From Lingula anatina (taxonomy: Eukaryota > Brachiopoda > Lingulata > Lingulida > Lingulidae): a DNA stretch of 64,000 bases. The number at the start of each line of letters is the position of its first letter. Positions within the stretch are counted from its first letter, which is position 1. This document shows, piece after piece, positions 24,635 through 36,382 of the stretch. Below the pieces are notes generated by a model. The model had not been told where the DNA came from and searched no databases. It saw nothing but the letters and a program-made list of their open reading frames with translations. Where the stretch lies: positions 1 to 64,000 of the forward strand of contig NW_019775503.1 of the NCBI RefSeq assembly GCF_001039355.2. The letters run 5' to 3'. Made by a program: the position numbers and the translations under genes.

Positions 24635-27382
24635 ACGGGGACTCTGACGGAGGATGGACTGGACATGTGGGGCGTGTTGCCTGCCAGTGATCAACGGTCA
24701 GTGTCCACCATACGTAGAGTTATAATATCTATATCTTAAATTGACTGTTGCCAAGGATTCAAATTAACATGCCTCCTCCTGACGCTGAGTAGAATATAGA
24801 AATGCTGATGGTTATATGAGTATGTTGGAAATGAGGAGTAGAATAGCCTTCCAATTCATTAGCTGCTGTTACCTCTATTCATTATCTCCAATATTTTTTT
24901 AATAGGTTTACAGAAGTAGTCCACGCCCCCAGCTTGTTACCAAGGGGACCATTCCTGATCACCATGGCAACGTGTCACTCACTCACAAAGATCAAAGGTC
25001 AAATCAGTGGTGACCCCCTTGACCTCAAGATGTTTGAGGTCACAGACTGGGTGAGTTTTTCCTTTTTCCTTTTTTTTAGCACGCCACAAGCTGTCCAAGT
25101 TGCCTAGGTAACATTATAGTTCCAGTGCAGTAGAGAAATTTATTTTTTAATGGAATGTATACTTTAGGAGGGCTGTGTTCCATGTCTTTTACTTTTAAAC
25201 CGAATTCACTTTATTAAAACGAACGTGACATTCTGTAGTTTTGGCCCGCGCTGTTTCTCGATTCTAATATTCATGTAGAAACAAAAATTCAGAAGTCTAT
25301 CTAACTGTCAGGGATGAGTTTTTTCCCCCGTTATCAGCAGATTTCCAACTTTTTGGAGCCCAAAATATCACTGCCCTAGGCAGCCCCTTGGACCGAACAC
25401 CATGTTTTCCAACGTTTTCACTAAATGGCAGTCTCTTCACTGAAACATCCATGTTATTGTCATCCAGGAACTAGATGAGCCAGGTGAGGAGGACACCTCC
25501 AAATTTGACACCTTTGCCCCCACAGTGGTTCGCCCCCGCCACCCTGATGTGGTACGAGACTCGAGTCTGGAAATAAATGAGGTAAGATGTTTCTGTATGT
25601 AAGGAATGAGGTAAGTGCAGTCCCAAAATATCACATTCAATGTAGAAAAGAAAAAGTAAGAATCATTTGAGTCATTGTGAGAAGGTAGAGTCAGTTGGCA
25701 CAGTGGGATGGTTGTTACAGTCCTCTGGAGTAAATATTAGAATGCATATTCCTGTAGGTTGTTGCATTATGTACTAAGTTTTAAATTTTAAGAACTATTG
25801 CTGTTGACATTTGGCATAATTTACTCCCTGTGTAAGTGTGTGTTGTATTAAATGGATCTGTGATGGTATTTTATAAAAGATTCTTTTCACTTTGTCTTCA
25901 GCCAGGTGACACTCCGTATGAAGTGGGCATCGTACGCCAGTTCACCTTCTCCTCCAGTCTGCAGAGGATGTCCGTTATCGCCAGGACGCTGGGAGAGAGA
26001 AACTTTTGTCTGTATGCCAAGGGAGCACCAGAGACCATCGCATCGCTCTGTAAGGTGGAAACTAGTAAGTTGAGAGGTGAAAGGTGTCTTTTCACAAGAT
26101 AGTCATAGGTGATGTATTTTCTCATCTCATAATACAGGGTGACCCCAAAAACAAAACAGAACCCATAAAATTTTTTATTAAATCTAACCAAGGTCTGTCA
26201 AATTTCAGAATAGCAGATTTTGGCACGTACTTCTATGCTTTTATGAGCTTTCAAAAAATATTTAAATTTATATTTACTATAATCTTACTGAGCCAGTGTG
26301 GTATATAATAATATCATGTTTTATTTCTCCCCCAGTTCCTGTAGACTTCCATGATAAACTTCTGGAGTACACCCAACATGGCTGCAGAGTGCTGGCTCTG
26401 GCCTGGAAGCCACTGCATGCCAAAGTGAGCTATGTGAAGACACAGAGAATTACAAGGTGGGAACTGTGTGGTTTTGTCAGGACTTGATATCTGTTATTGA
26501 GAGATATGTAGTTATGCTTGGGTGTAATAAATATTATGATCTCTAAAACAAAGTATGTTTATGCTTGGGATTAAACAAAAATTGTTAAGATAAAATATGA
26601 TTGGAAAATATTTAAAAAGTATCTTTTTTTGATAAAGAGCTTTTTTTCCTGCCAAATAAAGACTGAGTAAAAAGACAAATTATTCAAAAAGTAGACATGG
26701 TTTATCCTTACCAGAATGTTCACTTTGTATTTTGTTTCTTCATAATAGAGAGCAAGTGGAGTATGACCTGATATTCCTGGGACTTCTGGTGATGGAGAAC
26801 AGACTGAAACCTGAGACAACTCCTGTTATACGACAGCTGAGGGAGGCCAATGTGCGCACTGTCATGGTTACAGGTAGGATTGGCATGGTAACAGGTGTGA
26901 TTGTCATAGCAACATGTATAGTTGTCATGGTAAAAGGCAAGGTTGTTATGATAGCAAGTGGCATTGCCATGGTAATGGGTATCATTTTCCATGAAGAGAA
27001 ATTGTTTCCATCTGCAGAAAATGCAGTCTCGTGGCCATTTTGTTTTTCAGCCACAAATTTTTTTTTGTTTGTTTAGAGGGGTAGGATTGTTTATTTATTT
27101 ATTATAGTATGATACTGACATATTTATTTATTGCCTTGATGTATAATGGGGATTTTTTTATTAAGATTTATGACATAATGTTATAATAATTGTCCTCCAG
27201 GTGACAACATGTTGACAGCAGTGAGTGTGGCCAGAGACTGTGACATGATTGACCCCAGCCACCATGTCATCTTGGTGAACTCAGTGCTGCCCCCTCCAGG
27301 CAAGACAAGACCGACCCTAGAGTGGATGTATGCAGAGGACACCAAGAAGAAGGTGGAGGAGGTTCATTGTGACCCCTGGAAG
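24635..27382 (+). CDS. ATP13A2: Partial P5B-type ATPase, ATP13A2-like (both ends missing)
   Basis: P5B ATPases of late endosomes/lysosomes export polyamines (ATP13A2) or related cargo. Seven in-frame exons: 24635-24696, 24906-25050, 25468-25581, 25902-26064, 26336-26456, 26749-26873, 27201-27382 (304 codons). The first opens with [13 protein letters not shown], the part of the phosphorylation motif right after the catalytic Asp-Lys, which must lie in a missing upstream exon. Then come [20 protein letters not shown] (substrate and nucleotide-domain signature), [13 protein letters not shown] (the KGAPE ATP-binding motif) and [33 protein letters not shown] resembles ATP13A2 more than ATP13A3. 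The actuator domain, all membrane helices and the GDGxND hinge are absent. Only about 145 bp and an N separate the first exon from LMBRD1. It is either a gene split by assembly gaps or a true fragment. Confidence 0.85.
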
Positions 27383-27497
27383 GTAAGGCACTTATCTTAT
27401 ATCTCACTGTATGATCTCCTGCTGTACTCAACATATGTATGGAATGAGGTAAGGTAGATTCACAGCCCGTCACATCAAACGCAATGTTACAGTCAGA

Positions 27498-27590
27498 GCT
27501 AGCACAATATCACAATCACTGCTAGCACAATATCACAGTCACAGCTAGCACAATATCACTGTCACAACTAACACAATATCACAGTCACAG
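27498..27590 (+). repeat. 23-bp minisatellite
   Basis: Four units of GCTAGCACAATATCACAGTC-type sequence, period about 23 bp, ending where the repeat element at 27590 begins. Confidence 0.8.
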
Positions 27591-27725
27591 GAAGTAATAT
27601 TCTAAGATGGGCTAGGGGATTTTGCCAATAGAGGGCTTCGTGTGAAAACTAGTTATTTTTCATACCACTTGGTGCGCTGTATTCCCATTCACAAAATGAT
27701 GACGTAGACATATTAAGCTGAAAAT
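27590..27725 (+). mobile_element. Island repeat, terminal fragment
   Basis: Starts GGAAGTAATATTCTAAGATG and aligns by eye to the reverse complement of the right ends of the copies at 34571-36071 and 36383-37086 for about 135 bp, including the CACTTGGTGCGCTGTATTCC block. It then fades. It lies downstream of the last clear ATPase exon. Confidence 0.8.
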
Positions 27726-28429
27726 AGCGGTAAACTTGACAGCAAAGAAGGTCCTATTTGAATATATTATATGATATTTACGTGTTTGAATAATGCATAT
27801 TATAAATTTTAAAGCTATCAAGATGTTTCCAAGATCTTTAAGAGAAAATGAATTATTTGGTCATGTGAGGTAGAAACATAATCATTTACTATTCTTTTTA
27901 CAGGTGTTTCATTCCATGTGAGCCTTCATGTAATGTTCAGGATTGTATATTATGAAGGCATGGCTTATTTTTTGTAAGGTTACCCATATTATCTTTGAAT
28001 AGGTAACTGAATATGCTTTAAAAAAACTTTTTTTTGCCTATATATATAATATTTCTTTTGACTTATTTTTTTTCCTTTCCATTATGTCTCAAAGGACATT
28101 GTTTTTTGTGGTTGGTGTTATAAATTAAACCTCAAATAATACAATGAAAAAATTGAATTTTATTTTAACCACCTTTAAATGTGCTGGCACTTTTAAAAAT
28201 ACATTGATATATATGTAATAGTTTTTAAAAAAAGGTTTCCTTATTTATGTTTAAAAAAAATTTCAATACTTTTCTTTTTTTTCAATTATTTCCTTTTTTT
28301 TTCGTACAGGTATAGGTTTGGTGGCATTTAGTTTGTATAATTGTTTTTTATCCCAAATGGCAATGTATGAATAGAATAATTTGAATTAAATTCCACTTGC
28401 TTTTAATTTTATTTTTTTTTCTGTGTTAG

Positions 28430-28501
28430 TGATATAAAAAGACCTGAGAATATTATGTGACAGAGTTTGCATTAGATGAGGACACGTACTATGCTGTCTT
28501 G
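28430..28501 (+). pseudogene. Possible frameshifted ATPase exon
   Basis: A stretch between an acceptor-like TTAG (28426-28429) and a donor GTAAGT (28502) encodes FALDEDTYYAVL in one frame. This resembles the segment following the P-domain insert in P5B ATPases, where the family has FA(L/M)xGxxFxVI. The upstream half is open only in another frame, with a TGA between, and neither phase joins cleanly to the exon ending at 27382. If it is the next ATPase exon, it is broken. Low certainty. Confidence 0.25.
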
Positions 28502-29296
28502 GTAAGTATTCAATCCATTATATGGGACTCTCTTAGATTTAGATTTTGGATTTGGGTTGTTTTTACTAAATTGAATGAAGGCAGTTTATCTCTGCAATAA
28601 CTGTAACTCTGCTATAAGATATGCTTGACATAAGGCAATAACAAATCTATATAATTTTAAAATAATCCTGTTTTAATAAAAGAAATCGCTACATTTGTTT
28701 GTGTATTAAAATAAGTTAAAAGACATAATTTGGAGAATTTTAGTATTCTGTATTAGATCTGATATTTGACTTATTCTCCACCCAACACCAATTTTTGTAT
28801 TTTGTTAAACATGAAGACATATTGAACTGACTAGGACTTATTATTTTTTTCACTTGTGTCTATTGTGCTTAGAATTGTGGAAGAAAGGAGGGTAAATTCA
28901 CCTATGTCAATTCCCTTGGAGATACTGACCAAGAAAAGGACATTATCACAAGAAACTGGGGGTAGTTGAATATTAAAACAGTCTTGTCATGTAAAAAATG
29001 TTATATATTGTATTGTATTAATAATTGGTTTACAGGGGTGGATCCAGAGATATTTTCTGAGTCTTCCAAATTATCTTTGTCGATCCATCTTCCATTTTTG
29101 ACCGTCTTCCAAAGGAAAAAAGTAAATACCCACCAATGTAAGCTCGGACCTTCTTCCAGAAGACCCTGAAGACAGTCTAAATCTTTCATCTGCCCCTGTG
29201 TTTATATAAATTATGTTAATTATATGTGCAAGGTGCAGACAATTCAATATTATGATTGGGTTAATAGGTATAATTTTTCTTGTAATGTATTTTCAG

Positions 29297-29847
29297 CAAC
29301 TTCTCCAGAAGAAAAAAAAGGGTGCCAGTTTGTCACCATTGAACATGAAAAACAACTAAATGGCTACACTTGTCGGCTGTGGTGTACACATGTGAGTTAT
29401 GCTACCTAGGAAGCACACATTTCAATATAAGTTCTAAACTTGTACACCTCTAAAGAGTCCCCAAGGGGATTGTAGGCCAATGAAATAATTTTTAGATTTA
29501 AATTTTATTACTTAGCTCCCAAGCAAGGATTAAACATAATTCAATATGACCAGACCATGTACATAAACACAGAGCAAAAATATAAACGCCCAATGTGAAT
29601 TTATTAACATTTTATGAACAGCACAGACAGTTACCCGTAATGTATTGAACATCAAAATCACTTTTGTGTAGACATATTTGTATATATATATATATATATA
29701 CATTAAACCATTGTGTAGGGATTTTCCTTTTTTCCTGGTATATTAATAGAATCATTATTAATTTTTATTCAGGCAGTGCAGTACCTGTTGGAATATGGCT
29801 TGGGCAAATTAACAAAGATGTGCCATCCAGACTTTTTAATGGGCTAA
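29297..29847 (+). CDS. Two orphan exons of an unrecognised gene
   Basis: Exon 29297-29391 (acceptor TTTTCAG, donor GTGAGT) encodes SPEEKKGCQFVTIEHEKQLN and then GYTCRLWCTH. It joins in frame to 29773-29847 (acceptor TTATTCAG), which gives AVQYLLEYGLGKLTKM and ends at TAA. The reading is continuous and protein-like. The possible exon 28872-28968 does not join it in an unbroken frame. I cannot name the family. It is not part of a P5 ATPase. It may be the 3' end of another gene stranded in this repeat-rich island. Confidence 0.35.
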
Positions 29848-30504
29848 ATGTAGCCATTCTGGTTTTAAGAAATATTGGTATGAATATGGAATTTAATTTT
29901 GTTAAAAAAATGATAATGAGAATTATGATATTTATTTATTTATTAAGTAAAAGTTGGATGTTAGATTTAAAATACAAAAAATGTAATTCTAGCTTGTATT
30001 CATATTTATTTTCAATAATGTATTAATATTTAAATTTATGAATTTAATGCATTTGATTGCTTTAAAGTTTTTTATGCCCTGAAAAAGCCTTTAAGGATCT
30101 CTCAGTTTTTGACACTTAAAATTCCTGGACTCTTGTAGCTTCCAAAATAGATGGGGTCATGTTTTCCCACCTGTCTGTCTGGAAATGTCACTGTGTTGTC
30201 CCTTTGGTTTGATGTTTAATGCTAATAACTAATATAGTATCTTTTTCTTGATTTTCAGTTGTTGCAGACAAAAGCCACTTCAAAATAATACCTATCGGCA
30301 TAAGAGCAGATTAATTTTGTCATAATGCAACACTTGTGACAGTTTTTTTTTAAATTATACAAGTGCAAAAGGGAATCTTAACTGGTCCAGTGAATATAAC
30401 TGTGACATGTCGTTATTTAATGCAAAAACAATAATGGATCCAGAATAATTTTGTAAGAGACCACTACTACCAAATCCTGGAAATAATTTTACTATTATAT
30501 ACTG

Positions 30505-30545
<41 letters not shown>
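30505..30545 (+). repeat. (TA)n microsatellite
   Basis: Uninterrupted AT/TA run of about 40 bp in non-coding sequence. Confidence 0.9.
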
Positions 30546-30548
<3 letters not shown>

Positions 30549-30963
30549 AATATTGAATCAAACTTTTGCATTAACTGTGGGGGGTCCATTACATTTTTTT
30601 ATATTTTTATTGTTACTATTTCTATAAGGTGCAGATGGGATGCTGTGTTGAAAATGGTGCCTGGGTGATGGACTTGTTAAAGAGTCATGTGCACTGAATT
30701 AGGGGTATAATATGCACTGTACTGTATTTATGTCCTTATTTTTATATAATTGTGGGAAAATCATTTTTAGATCTGAACAAAACACTGCAAGTGAAGTAAT
30801 GAAAATATTGATATACATGAATACAGTTAAATTGTTATTTAAAATAAAATTAATTTTGGGTGGTTCGCAACATTTTTTTTTCACTTCCAAACCCAAGGTC
30901 TCTTTATTACCTGCAGTAAACAAACCTTATGCAGTTTATCTAAGAGAAATCAATATACTTGTG

Positions 30964-31130
30964 CAGGCCCGTAGCCAGGGGGGGTTCGGGGGGTTCGAAA
31001 GAACCGCCCCTTTGGTGGGAAAAGGTCCAGTCTGGGTAAAATTTGATCTATGTACATGAAGTTTTTATGGGAAAAGGTCCACTTTTTTAGAAAAAGAACC
31101 CCCCTTTTTAAATTGCTGGCTACGGGCCTG
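30964..31130. mobile_element. Palindromic MITE copy 1
   Basis: A 167-bp element begins CAGGCCCGTAGCCAG and ends CTGGCTACGGGCCTG, its reverse complement. It is flanked by a perfect 5-bp duplication TTGTG (30959-30963 and 31131-31135). The interior has inverted GGGGGTTCG/GAACCCCCC-like blocks and no coding capacity. Superfamily not assigned. Confidence 0.9.
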
Positions 31131-31554
31131 TTGTGCAACAGTAACTTAAAATGGTTAACCTACTGATTGTTGTAAAATATTAATTAAAAGATGAGGCTCT
31201 CCTCTTATCTTATTTTAAATGACATGTACATTGCACTGTGTACTAGTAAAGACAAGTGTGAATTTTATTTTAAGAATAGATCACATTAAATGATGAAATG
31301 TTGACCAAATATTTATATAATTTTGTTTATTTACAAGAAAAAGTACTCTACCCAAGAGAACAAATAAGTTCAGATGCTTCCCCCAACTCTTAAGAGATTA
31401 TCAGAGGTTAGTCATCTGTGAAGGTCACATGGTTAAGTGGCAAGCACAGATTCCAGAATAATTGCAAGAACCACCATTTTGGTAGTAAAATTGAATTTAT
31501 TATATTTCTCTGAGTTGTTTACAAAGTATTCTTAGTGAAATATGAATCTCCTAT

Positions 31555-31722
31555 CAGGCCCGTGGCCAGGGGGGGTTCGGGGGGTTCGAAAGAACCGCCC
31601 CTTTTGCTGGGAAAAGGTCCACTCTGGGTAAAATTTGATCTAGGTACATGACGTTTTCATGGGAAAAGGTCGACTTTTTCAGAAAACGAACCCCCCTTTT
31701 GAAATTGCTGGCTACGGGCCTG
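31555..31722. mobile_element. Palindromic MITE copy 2
   Basis: A 168-bp element of the same family as 30964-31130. It begins CAGGCCCGTGGCCAG, ends CTGGCTACGGGCCTG and is flanked by a 5-bp duplication CCTAT (31550-31554 and 31723-31727). It is very similar to copy 1, so the two insertions are probably recent. Confidence 0.9.
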
Positions 31723-31968
31723 CCTATATAAATGTGTGTGTGTAAATAAGTATGTATGTAATATATTCCATAATTGAGATTTATTAAACTCCCTTTTATC
31801 AACTGCATCTTTTTCTTTATTATTATTTTTTAAACCACTTTTTTTCTGTGGGTGACATGGTAATGCTAAAAGTACTATAAGTTTTATGAGAATAAATATA
31901 TTTTTATAATACACTTTTTCAGTTTTTTGCAATTTTTTAGTAACCAAAGACATTGGTTAAAAGTGGGA

Positions 31969-32967
31969 ATTCCTGTGCAAAACTCTCGACCCAATATGTA
32001 TCACAGATTTAAACTCAGTAGATTATATATCATGCAAATCTCAGTAAAAAAAATACGCAGTGAATACAAGATTCCTAACAGGAAAAAGAAACAAAAAAAT
32101 TGAATTAATAAAGAACGAAGGAGTGTTTAATCAAAAAATATCCGTAATCCATCCACAAATGTCTTTCATATCAAAACTGTAAATTTATATATATTTTCTT
32201 TTAACATTTGTCTTGGTAAGAATGGATTAATTAAATTGTTAAATTATACTTTGTTGGTGGCAATAAATTGGAAGAATAACAGTTATTTTTTTTTTATATA
32301 CAGCGTTTGCTTTTATGCTTCCTGGGCTAGCATTAAATTCACAAATCGGGGCCAAGAAGCAAGTTATAGGTTTACCATTATAAACTATATATATATTCGT
32401 AGGACAAATCCCACTTTTCTCGACATAGGATTGATACTACTACTTAGAAATAATCCATGCANCCCCCCCCCCCCCCCTTCTTCAGGTGCCAAAGTCGACA
32501 CCCTGAAACATGTTATCTGTATTAAACATTCATTTTAAAATAATCACGTGAAAATGCTTGTAATTTTATTGTAAATAATGATTAACGCAGGGCCTACGTT
32601 AATTTACATAGTGCATATATATCTGTTCCTTCCAACGCTGTTTCAACTCATGAGTTATTCTGTTCTCATATTACATGTACAATTCCTTAAAACAACACAC
32701 ACAAGAAAACACGTAAACATAATGGTATATTTTAATTGTGACTTGCTGTTAAGTACGTAATAACCCTATTTTCTTCATATATTTTCTTGAGCAGTACGTA
32801 CGTAATATCCCTATTTTCTTCATATATTTTCTTGAGCATAAAAGGGTCATACGCTACTGTACGTCATCATTTTGTGAATGGGAATACAGCGCACCAAGTG
32901 GTATGTAAAATAACTAGTATTCACACGAGGCCCTCTATTGGCAAAATCCCCTAGCCCATCTTAGAAT
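31969..32967. mobile_element. Island repeat copy A
   Basis: Starts ATTCCTGTGCAAAACTCTCG and ends in the CCCCTAGCCCATCTTAGAAT block. It matches copy B (34571-36071) along its length but lacks about 440 bp at the N at 32462, where copy B has extra sequence. It contains two copies of a 41-bp subrepeat (32752-32837, GTACGTAATATCCCTATTTT type). No transposase ORF seen. Confidence 0.8.
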
Positions 32968-33930
32968 TGACCCATTAGAGCCTGCGTCATCAAAACAAGC
33001 GGCAGCCATGTTGGAGGGAGACCGGAATCGTCTGCTGCGCATGATTATGTCTAGTATTTAATTTCTGTATTTTCTTTGATATTTAACCGAGTAAAATGAT
33101 GAATTACTGGCGAGTATATGATAGATAGAAGATAACTAACTTTACAAGCGTTCACAGGCTGCCTGCAGTGGTAACGACGACAGTGGTAAGGGACGAAAAC
33201 CGTAAACGGAGGAGAGACCTAGAAGTGGCTTTAAATCAAGACTCATCGGACAAGGATAAAACTAATTTATTTTACAACAAAGAATGAAGACCCAGCTGTG
33301 CAGCCTTTACCATAAAAGAAAAAAAAGTAGAAACCCAAAGACCGAGGTGTACAAGTTTGGAGCGCACGTACACTGCACATAAGTATTGCCCAAAAAGTTT
33401 GGGTGAAGAGTGTTGTAAAAACGTGTGGAAATACCCAGGCAGGGTTTCGACTTTCATTATGAAGACTCACTTATTGCCTTGGGTGTAATTTGTTATCAGT
33501 TATGGTGCTCCCCGGATTTTATCGGCTGTCATCCACCTCTTAAATACCTGGTTAGCGTTATTGTCAATTAGTGTCAAGGCTACAGTACAATGTACATTTG
33601 TACACAGCTCAGCTAGGCCAATTAAATCAATTACCTGTGTTAAGTGTACTTGTAAGTTAGTAGCTTGATTTTAGATTTGGTGTATTGTTAAAAGTAAATC
33701 TATTTTGTAAGTATATATATTGTAGCTCAGGTATCATTTAATTGACATATAACCTAATGAAATGAATTTGAAAAATGTTAAACTCTGTGTTTTCTAACTG
33801 TATTATGTTGCAAGTTACAATATGAATAAAAATAACTATTGTTACCCGTTTTTGTTAATTTACATTTAGGGAATTGATCTGACATTTTCCCACCAAGCTG
33901 CACTGAATAATTGGGTGCAAGTATATCTTG

Positions 33931-33933
<3 letters not shown>
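32968..33933. other. Unassigned block with CpG-richer start
   Basis: Directly after copy A the sequence is richer in CpG (about 32985-33300) and contains GCGGCAGCCATGTTGG, which resembles a promoter/initiator region. A 17-codon ORF starts at the ATG there. A longer open stretch on the plus strand (about 33165-33287, ...RDENRKRRRDLEVALN...) ends at TGA. This could be the first exon of a displaced gene. I see no convincing gene structure. Confidence 0.2.

Positions 33934-33988
<55 letters not shown>
33932..33988 (+). repeat. (TA)n microsatellite
   Basis: About 57 bp of uninterrupted AT repeat. Confidence 0.9.
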
Positions 33989-33991
<3 letters not shown>

Positions 33992-34570
33992 AAAAGCTTT
34001 TGATGAAAGGTACAAAAGGCAGCTACAGTGTGGGTGACACACAAGGTAGAAGGCGCAAAAAATATTCTTATATCTTTGTGACCAGCTAAGGAGACAGGAT
34101 CTTAACATCAGGAGAGTGAGTCTCAGTGCATGACAGGAGTTATTTAATTTGGATTTGTTTGAAGCGGCACACAGAACTGAAAATATATCACAGAAAGGAC
34201 AGTTCTCATTTGTTGGAGGAATTTTGAAAAAATGATCATTGGGTTCTGAATTTTACTGGTTTTCCTAACTTTTCTCTTTGAATGATTTTTTGAAGAGGAT
34301 TGATCTGCCAAGCAATTTTATTGATTCTTTACTCCAAATGTTTATCATATTTCTGTATAAATCAAGAATTATTCTGCCATGCATGTTAATTGCAAGTGAC
34401 TTTAAATTGCAATCTCATCCTTTTCAAAATTTTTGCTCACATTGATTGTTAAAGAAAATCTGTACCCAAAGTCAATGTGCAGTGTTCATTTGTTGTTTTG
34501 AAGTTGTTATCCTGATAGCTTGCACACCACAAGGATAGGCATTCTATTTATAAATTTAAAATTGTGNGGA

Positions 34571-36071
34571 AATTCCTGTGCAAAACTCTCGACCCAATAT
34601 GTCTCACAGGTTTGCACTCAGTAGATTATATATCATGCAAAGCTCAGTAAAAAAAATACACAGTGAATAAAATATTCACTTCTACAACTTCAGTTACAAG
34701 ATTCCTAACAGGAAAAAGAAACAAAAAAATTGAATTAATAAAGAACGAAGGAGTGTTTAATCAAAAAATATCCGTAATCCATCCACAAATGTCTTTCATA
34801 TCGAAACTGTAAATTTATATATATTTTCTTTTAACATTTGTCTTGGTAAGAATGCATTAATTAAATTGTTAAATTATACTTTGTTGGTGGCAATAAATTG
34901 GAAGAATAACAGTTTTTTTATATACAGCATTTGCTTTTATGCTTCCTGGGCTAGCATTAAATTCACAAATCGGGGCCAAGAAGCAATTTACAGGTTTACC
35001 ATTATAAACTATATATACGTAGGACAAATCCCACTTTTCTCGATACAGGATTGATACTACTACTTAGAAATAATCCATGCATGTCAGGGGTGGATCCAGG
35101 ATTATTTGAAGGGGGATCTGGCTTTTTTGGAATGACAGGCTGCAGATGCAAAGCTGACCCTCGTTCCACCTCTATAGGGCGAACAGTGCTATTTATTTTA
35201 ACAGAGACCATTGATGTGATTTTTTACAGAAATCGAAAAGGGGGTCAAGACCCCTCCCCCACACCCCCCCCCCCCATCCACCACTACATGTTATTCATTA
35301 GAAATCGATAAATAAAGTGTAATTATAATCTGTTTAATTTCAATTATCCATAGATTATCTATGCTCTTAGATGTAATTGACAATTTCCGCTGCAGAAGAG
35401 TGAGAGGGTACTAATTACCCTCAACAATTCTCAATTGGTACTGTAGTTTATACATATTATGCGGATTGTTTTGCTCATTTATAAATAATATAATACATAT
35501 TTTATGTTATTCATATAATGATGTGAGCCCCCCCTCCCAACTCCTTCAGTTGCCAAAGTCGACACCCTGAAACATGTTATCTGTATTAAACATTCATTTA
35601 AAAATAATCACGTGAAAATGCTTGTAATTCCATTGTAAATAATGATTAACGCAGGGCCAACGTTAATTTACATAGTGCATATATATCTGTTCCTTCCAAC
35701 GCTGTTTCAACTCGAGTTATTCTGTTCTCATATTACATGTACAATTCCTTAAAACAACACAAACAAGAAAACACGTAAACATAATGGTATATTTTAATTG
35801 TGACTTGCTGTTAAGTACGTAATATCCCTATTTTCTTCATATATTTTCTTGAGCAGTACGTAATATCCCTATTTTCTTCATATATTTTCTTGAGCAGTAC
35901 GTAATATCCCTATTTTCTTCATATATTTTCTTGAGCTTAAAAGGGTCATACGCCTACGTCATCATTTTGTGAATGGGAATACAGCGCACCAAGTGGCATG
36001 TAAAATAACTAGTATTCACACGAAGCCCTCTATTGGCAAAATCCCCTAGCCCATCTTAGAATATTACTTCC
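34571..36071. mobile_element. Island repeat copy B, longest copy
   Basis: Begins ATTCCTGTGCAAAACTCTCG four bases after an N (34567) and ends TAGAATATTACTTCC at 36071. It holds three copies of the 41-bp subrepeat (35814-35936). The segment about 35090-35530 (GGGGTGGATCCAGGATT ... poly-C) is missing from copy A at its N and may be a nested insertion. It has no recognisable protein. I infer a non-autonomous element of unknown class. Confidence 0.8.
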
Positions 36072-36382
36072 GGGCAAGTTGGACCCTCATATTACCCACA
36101 AACCTTTGCGCGCAACGCTGTTTGAAATAAACAAGTTGGTGAAATTGACAAAGCTTGCCGGTGTCTATACCGTCTGATTGATTTTTTAAATTTTCTCTCT
36201 GGTATCTTTTTGAGAATTTATATTAGAAATATTCTGTTGATTGTAAGAATTAAAATGCAAATCCATTGGACTTTCCGTAGAAATACATTTATTTTGCCTT
36301 AGGCCTAATTCATTGTAAGGGGATTCCAGCACACGAACGAAACGCAGTGCCTCGATATGAAACCAGACAACTTTTGTGTTTN
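36072..36382. other. Spacer between island repeat copies
   Basis: About 310 bp of unique sequence ending at an N (36382). No gene or repeat recognised. Confidence 0.4.

Noticed and set aside
27498-27590. CRISPR-like array of short repeats
   Set aside because: Units are contiguous 23-bp tandem copies without unique spacers, in a eukaryotic genome. It is a minisatellite.
28872-28974. Possible exon encoding CGRKEGKFTYVNSLGDTDQE
   Set aside because: It has an acceptor-like TTAG but reaches TAG, and its only nearby donor does not join the 29297 exon in the same frame. The family is unknown, so it was left out of the feature list.
29036-29170. GGGGTGGATCCAGAGAT stretch resembling the start of the insert at about 35088
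   Set aside because: The similarity covers only about 15 bp by eye and the element borders could not be defined.
33009-33062. Short ATG frame in a CpG-richer block after repeat copy A
   Set aside because: Only 17 codons, with no convincing donor. Possibly a displaced first exon but not supportable as a gene.
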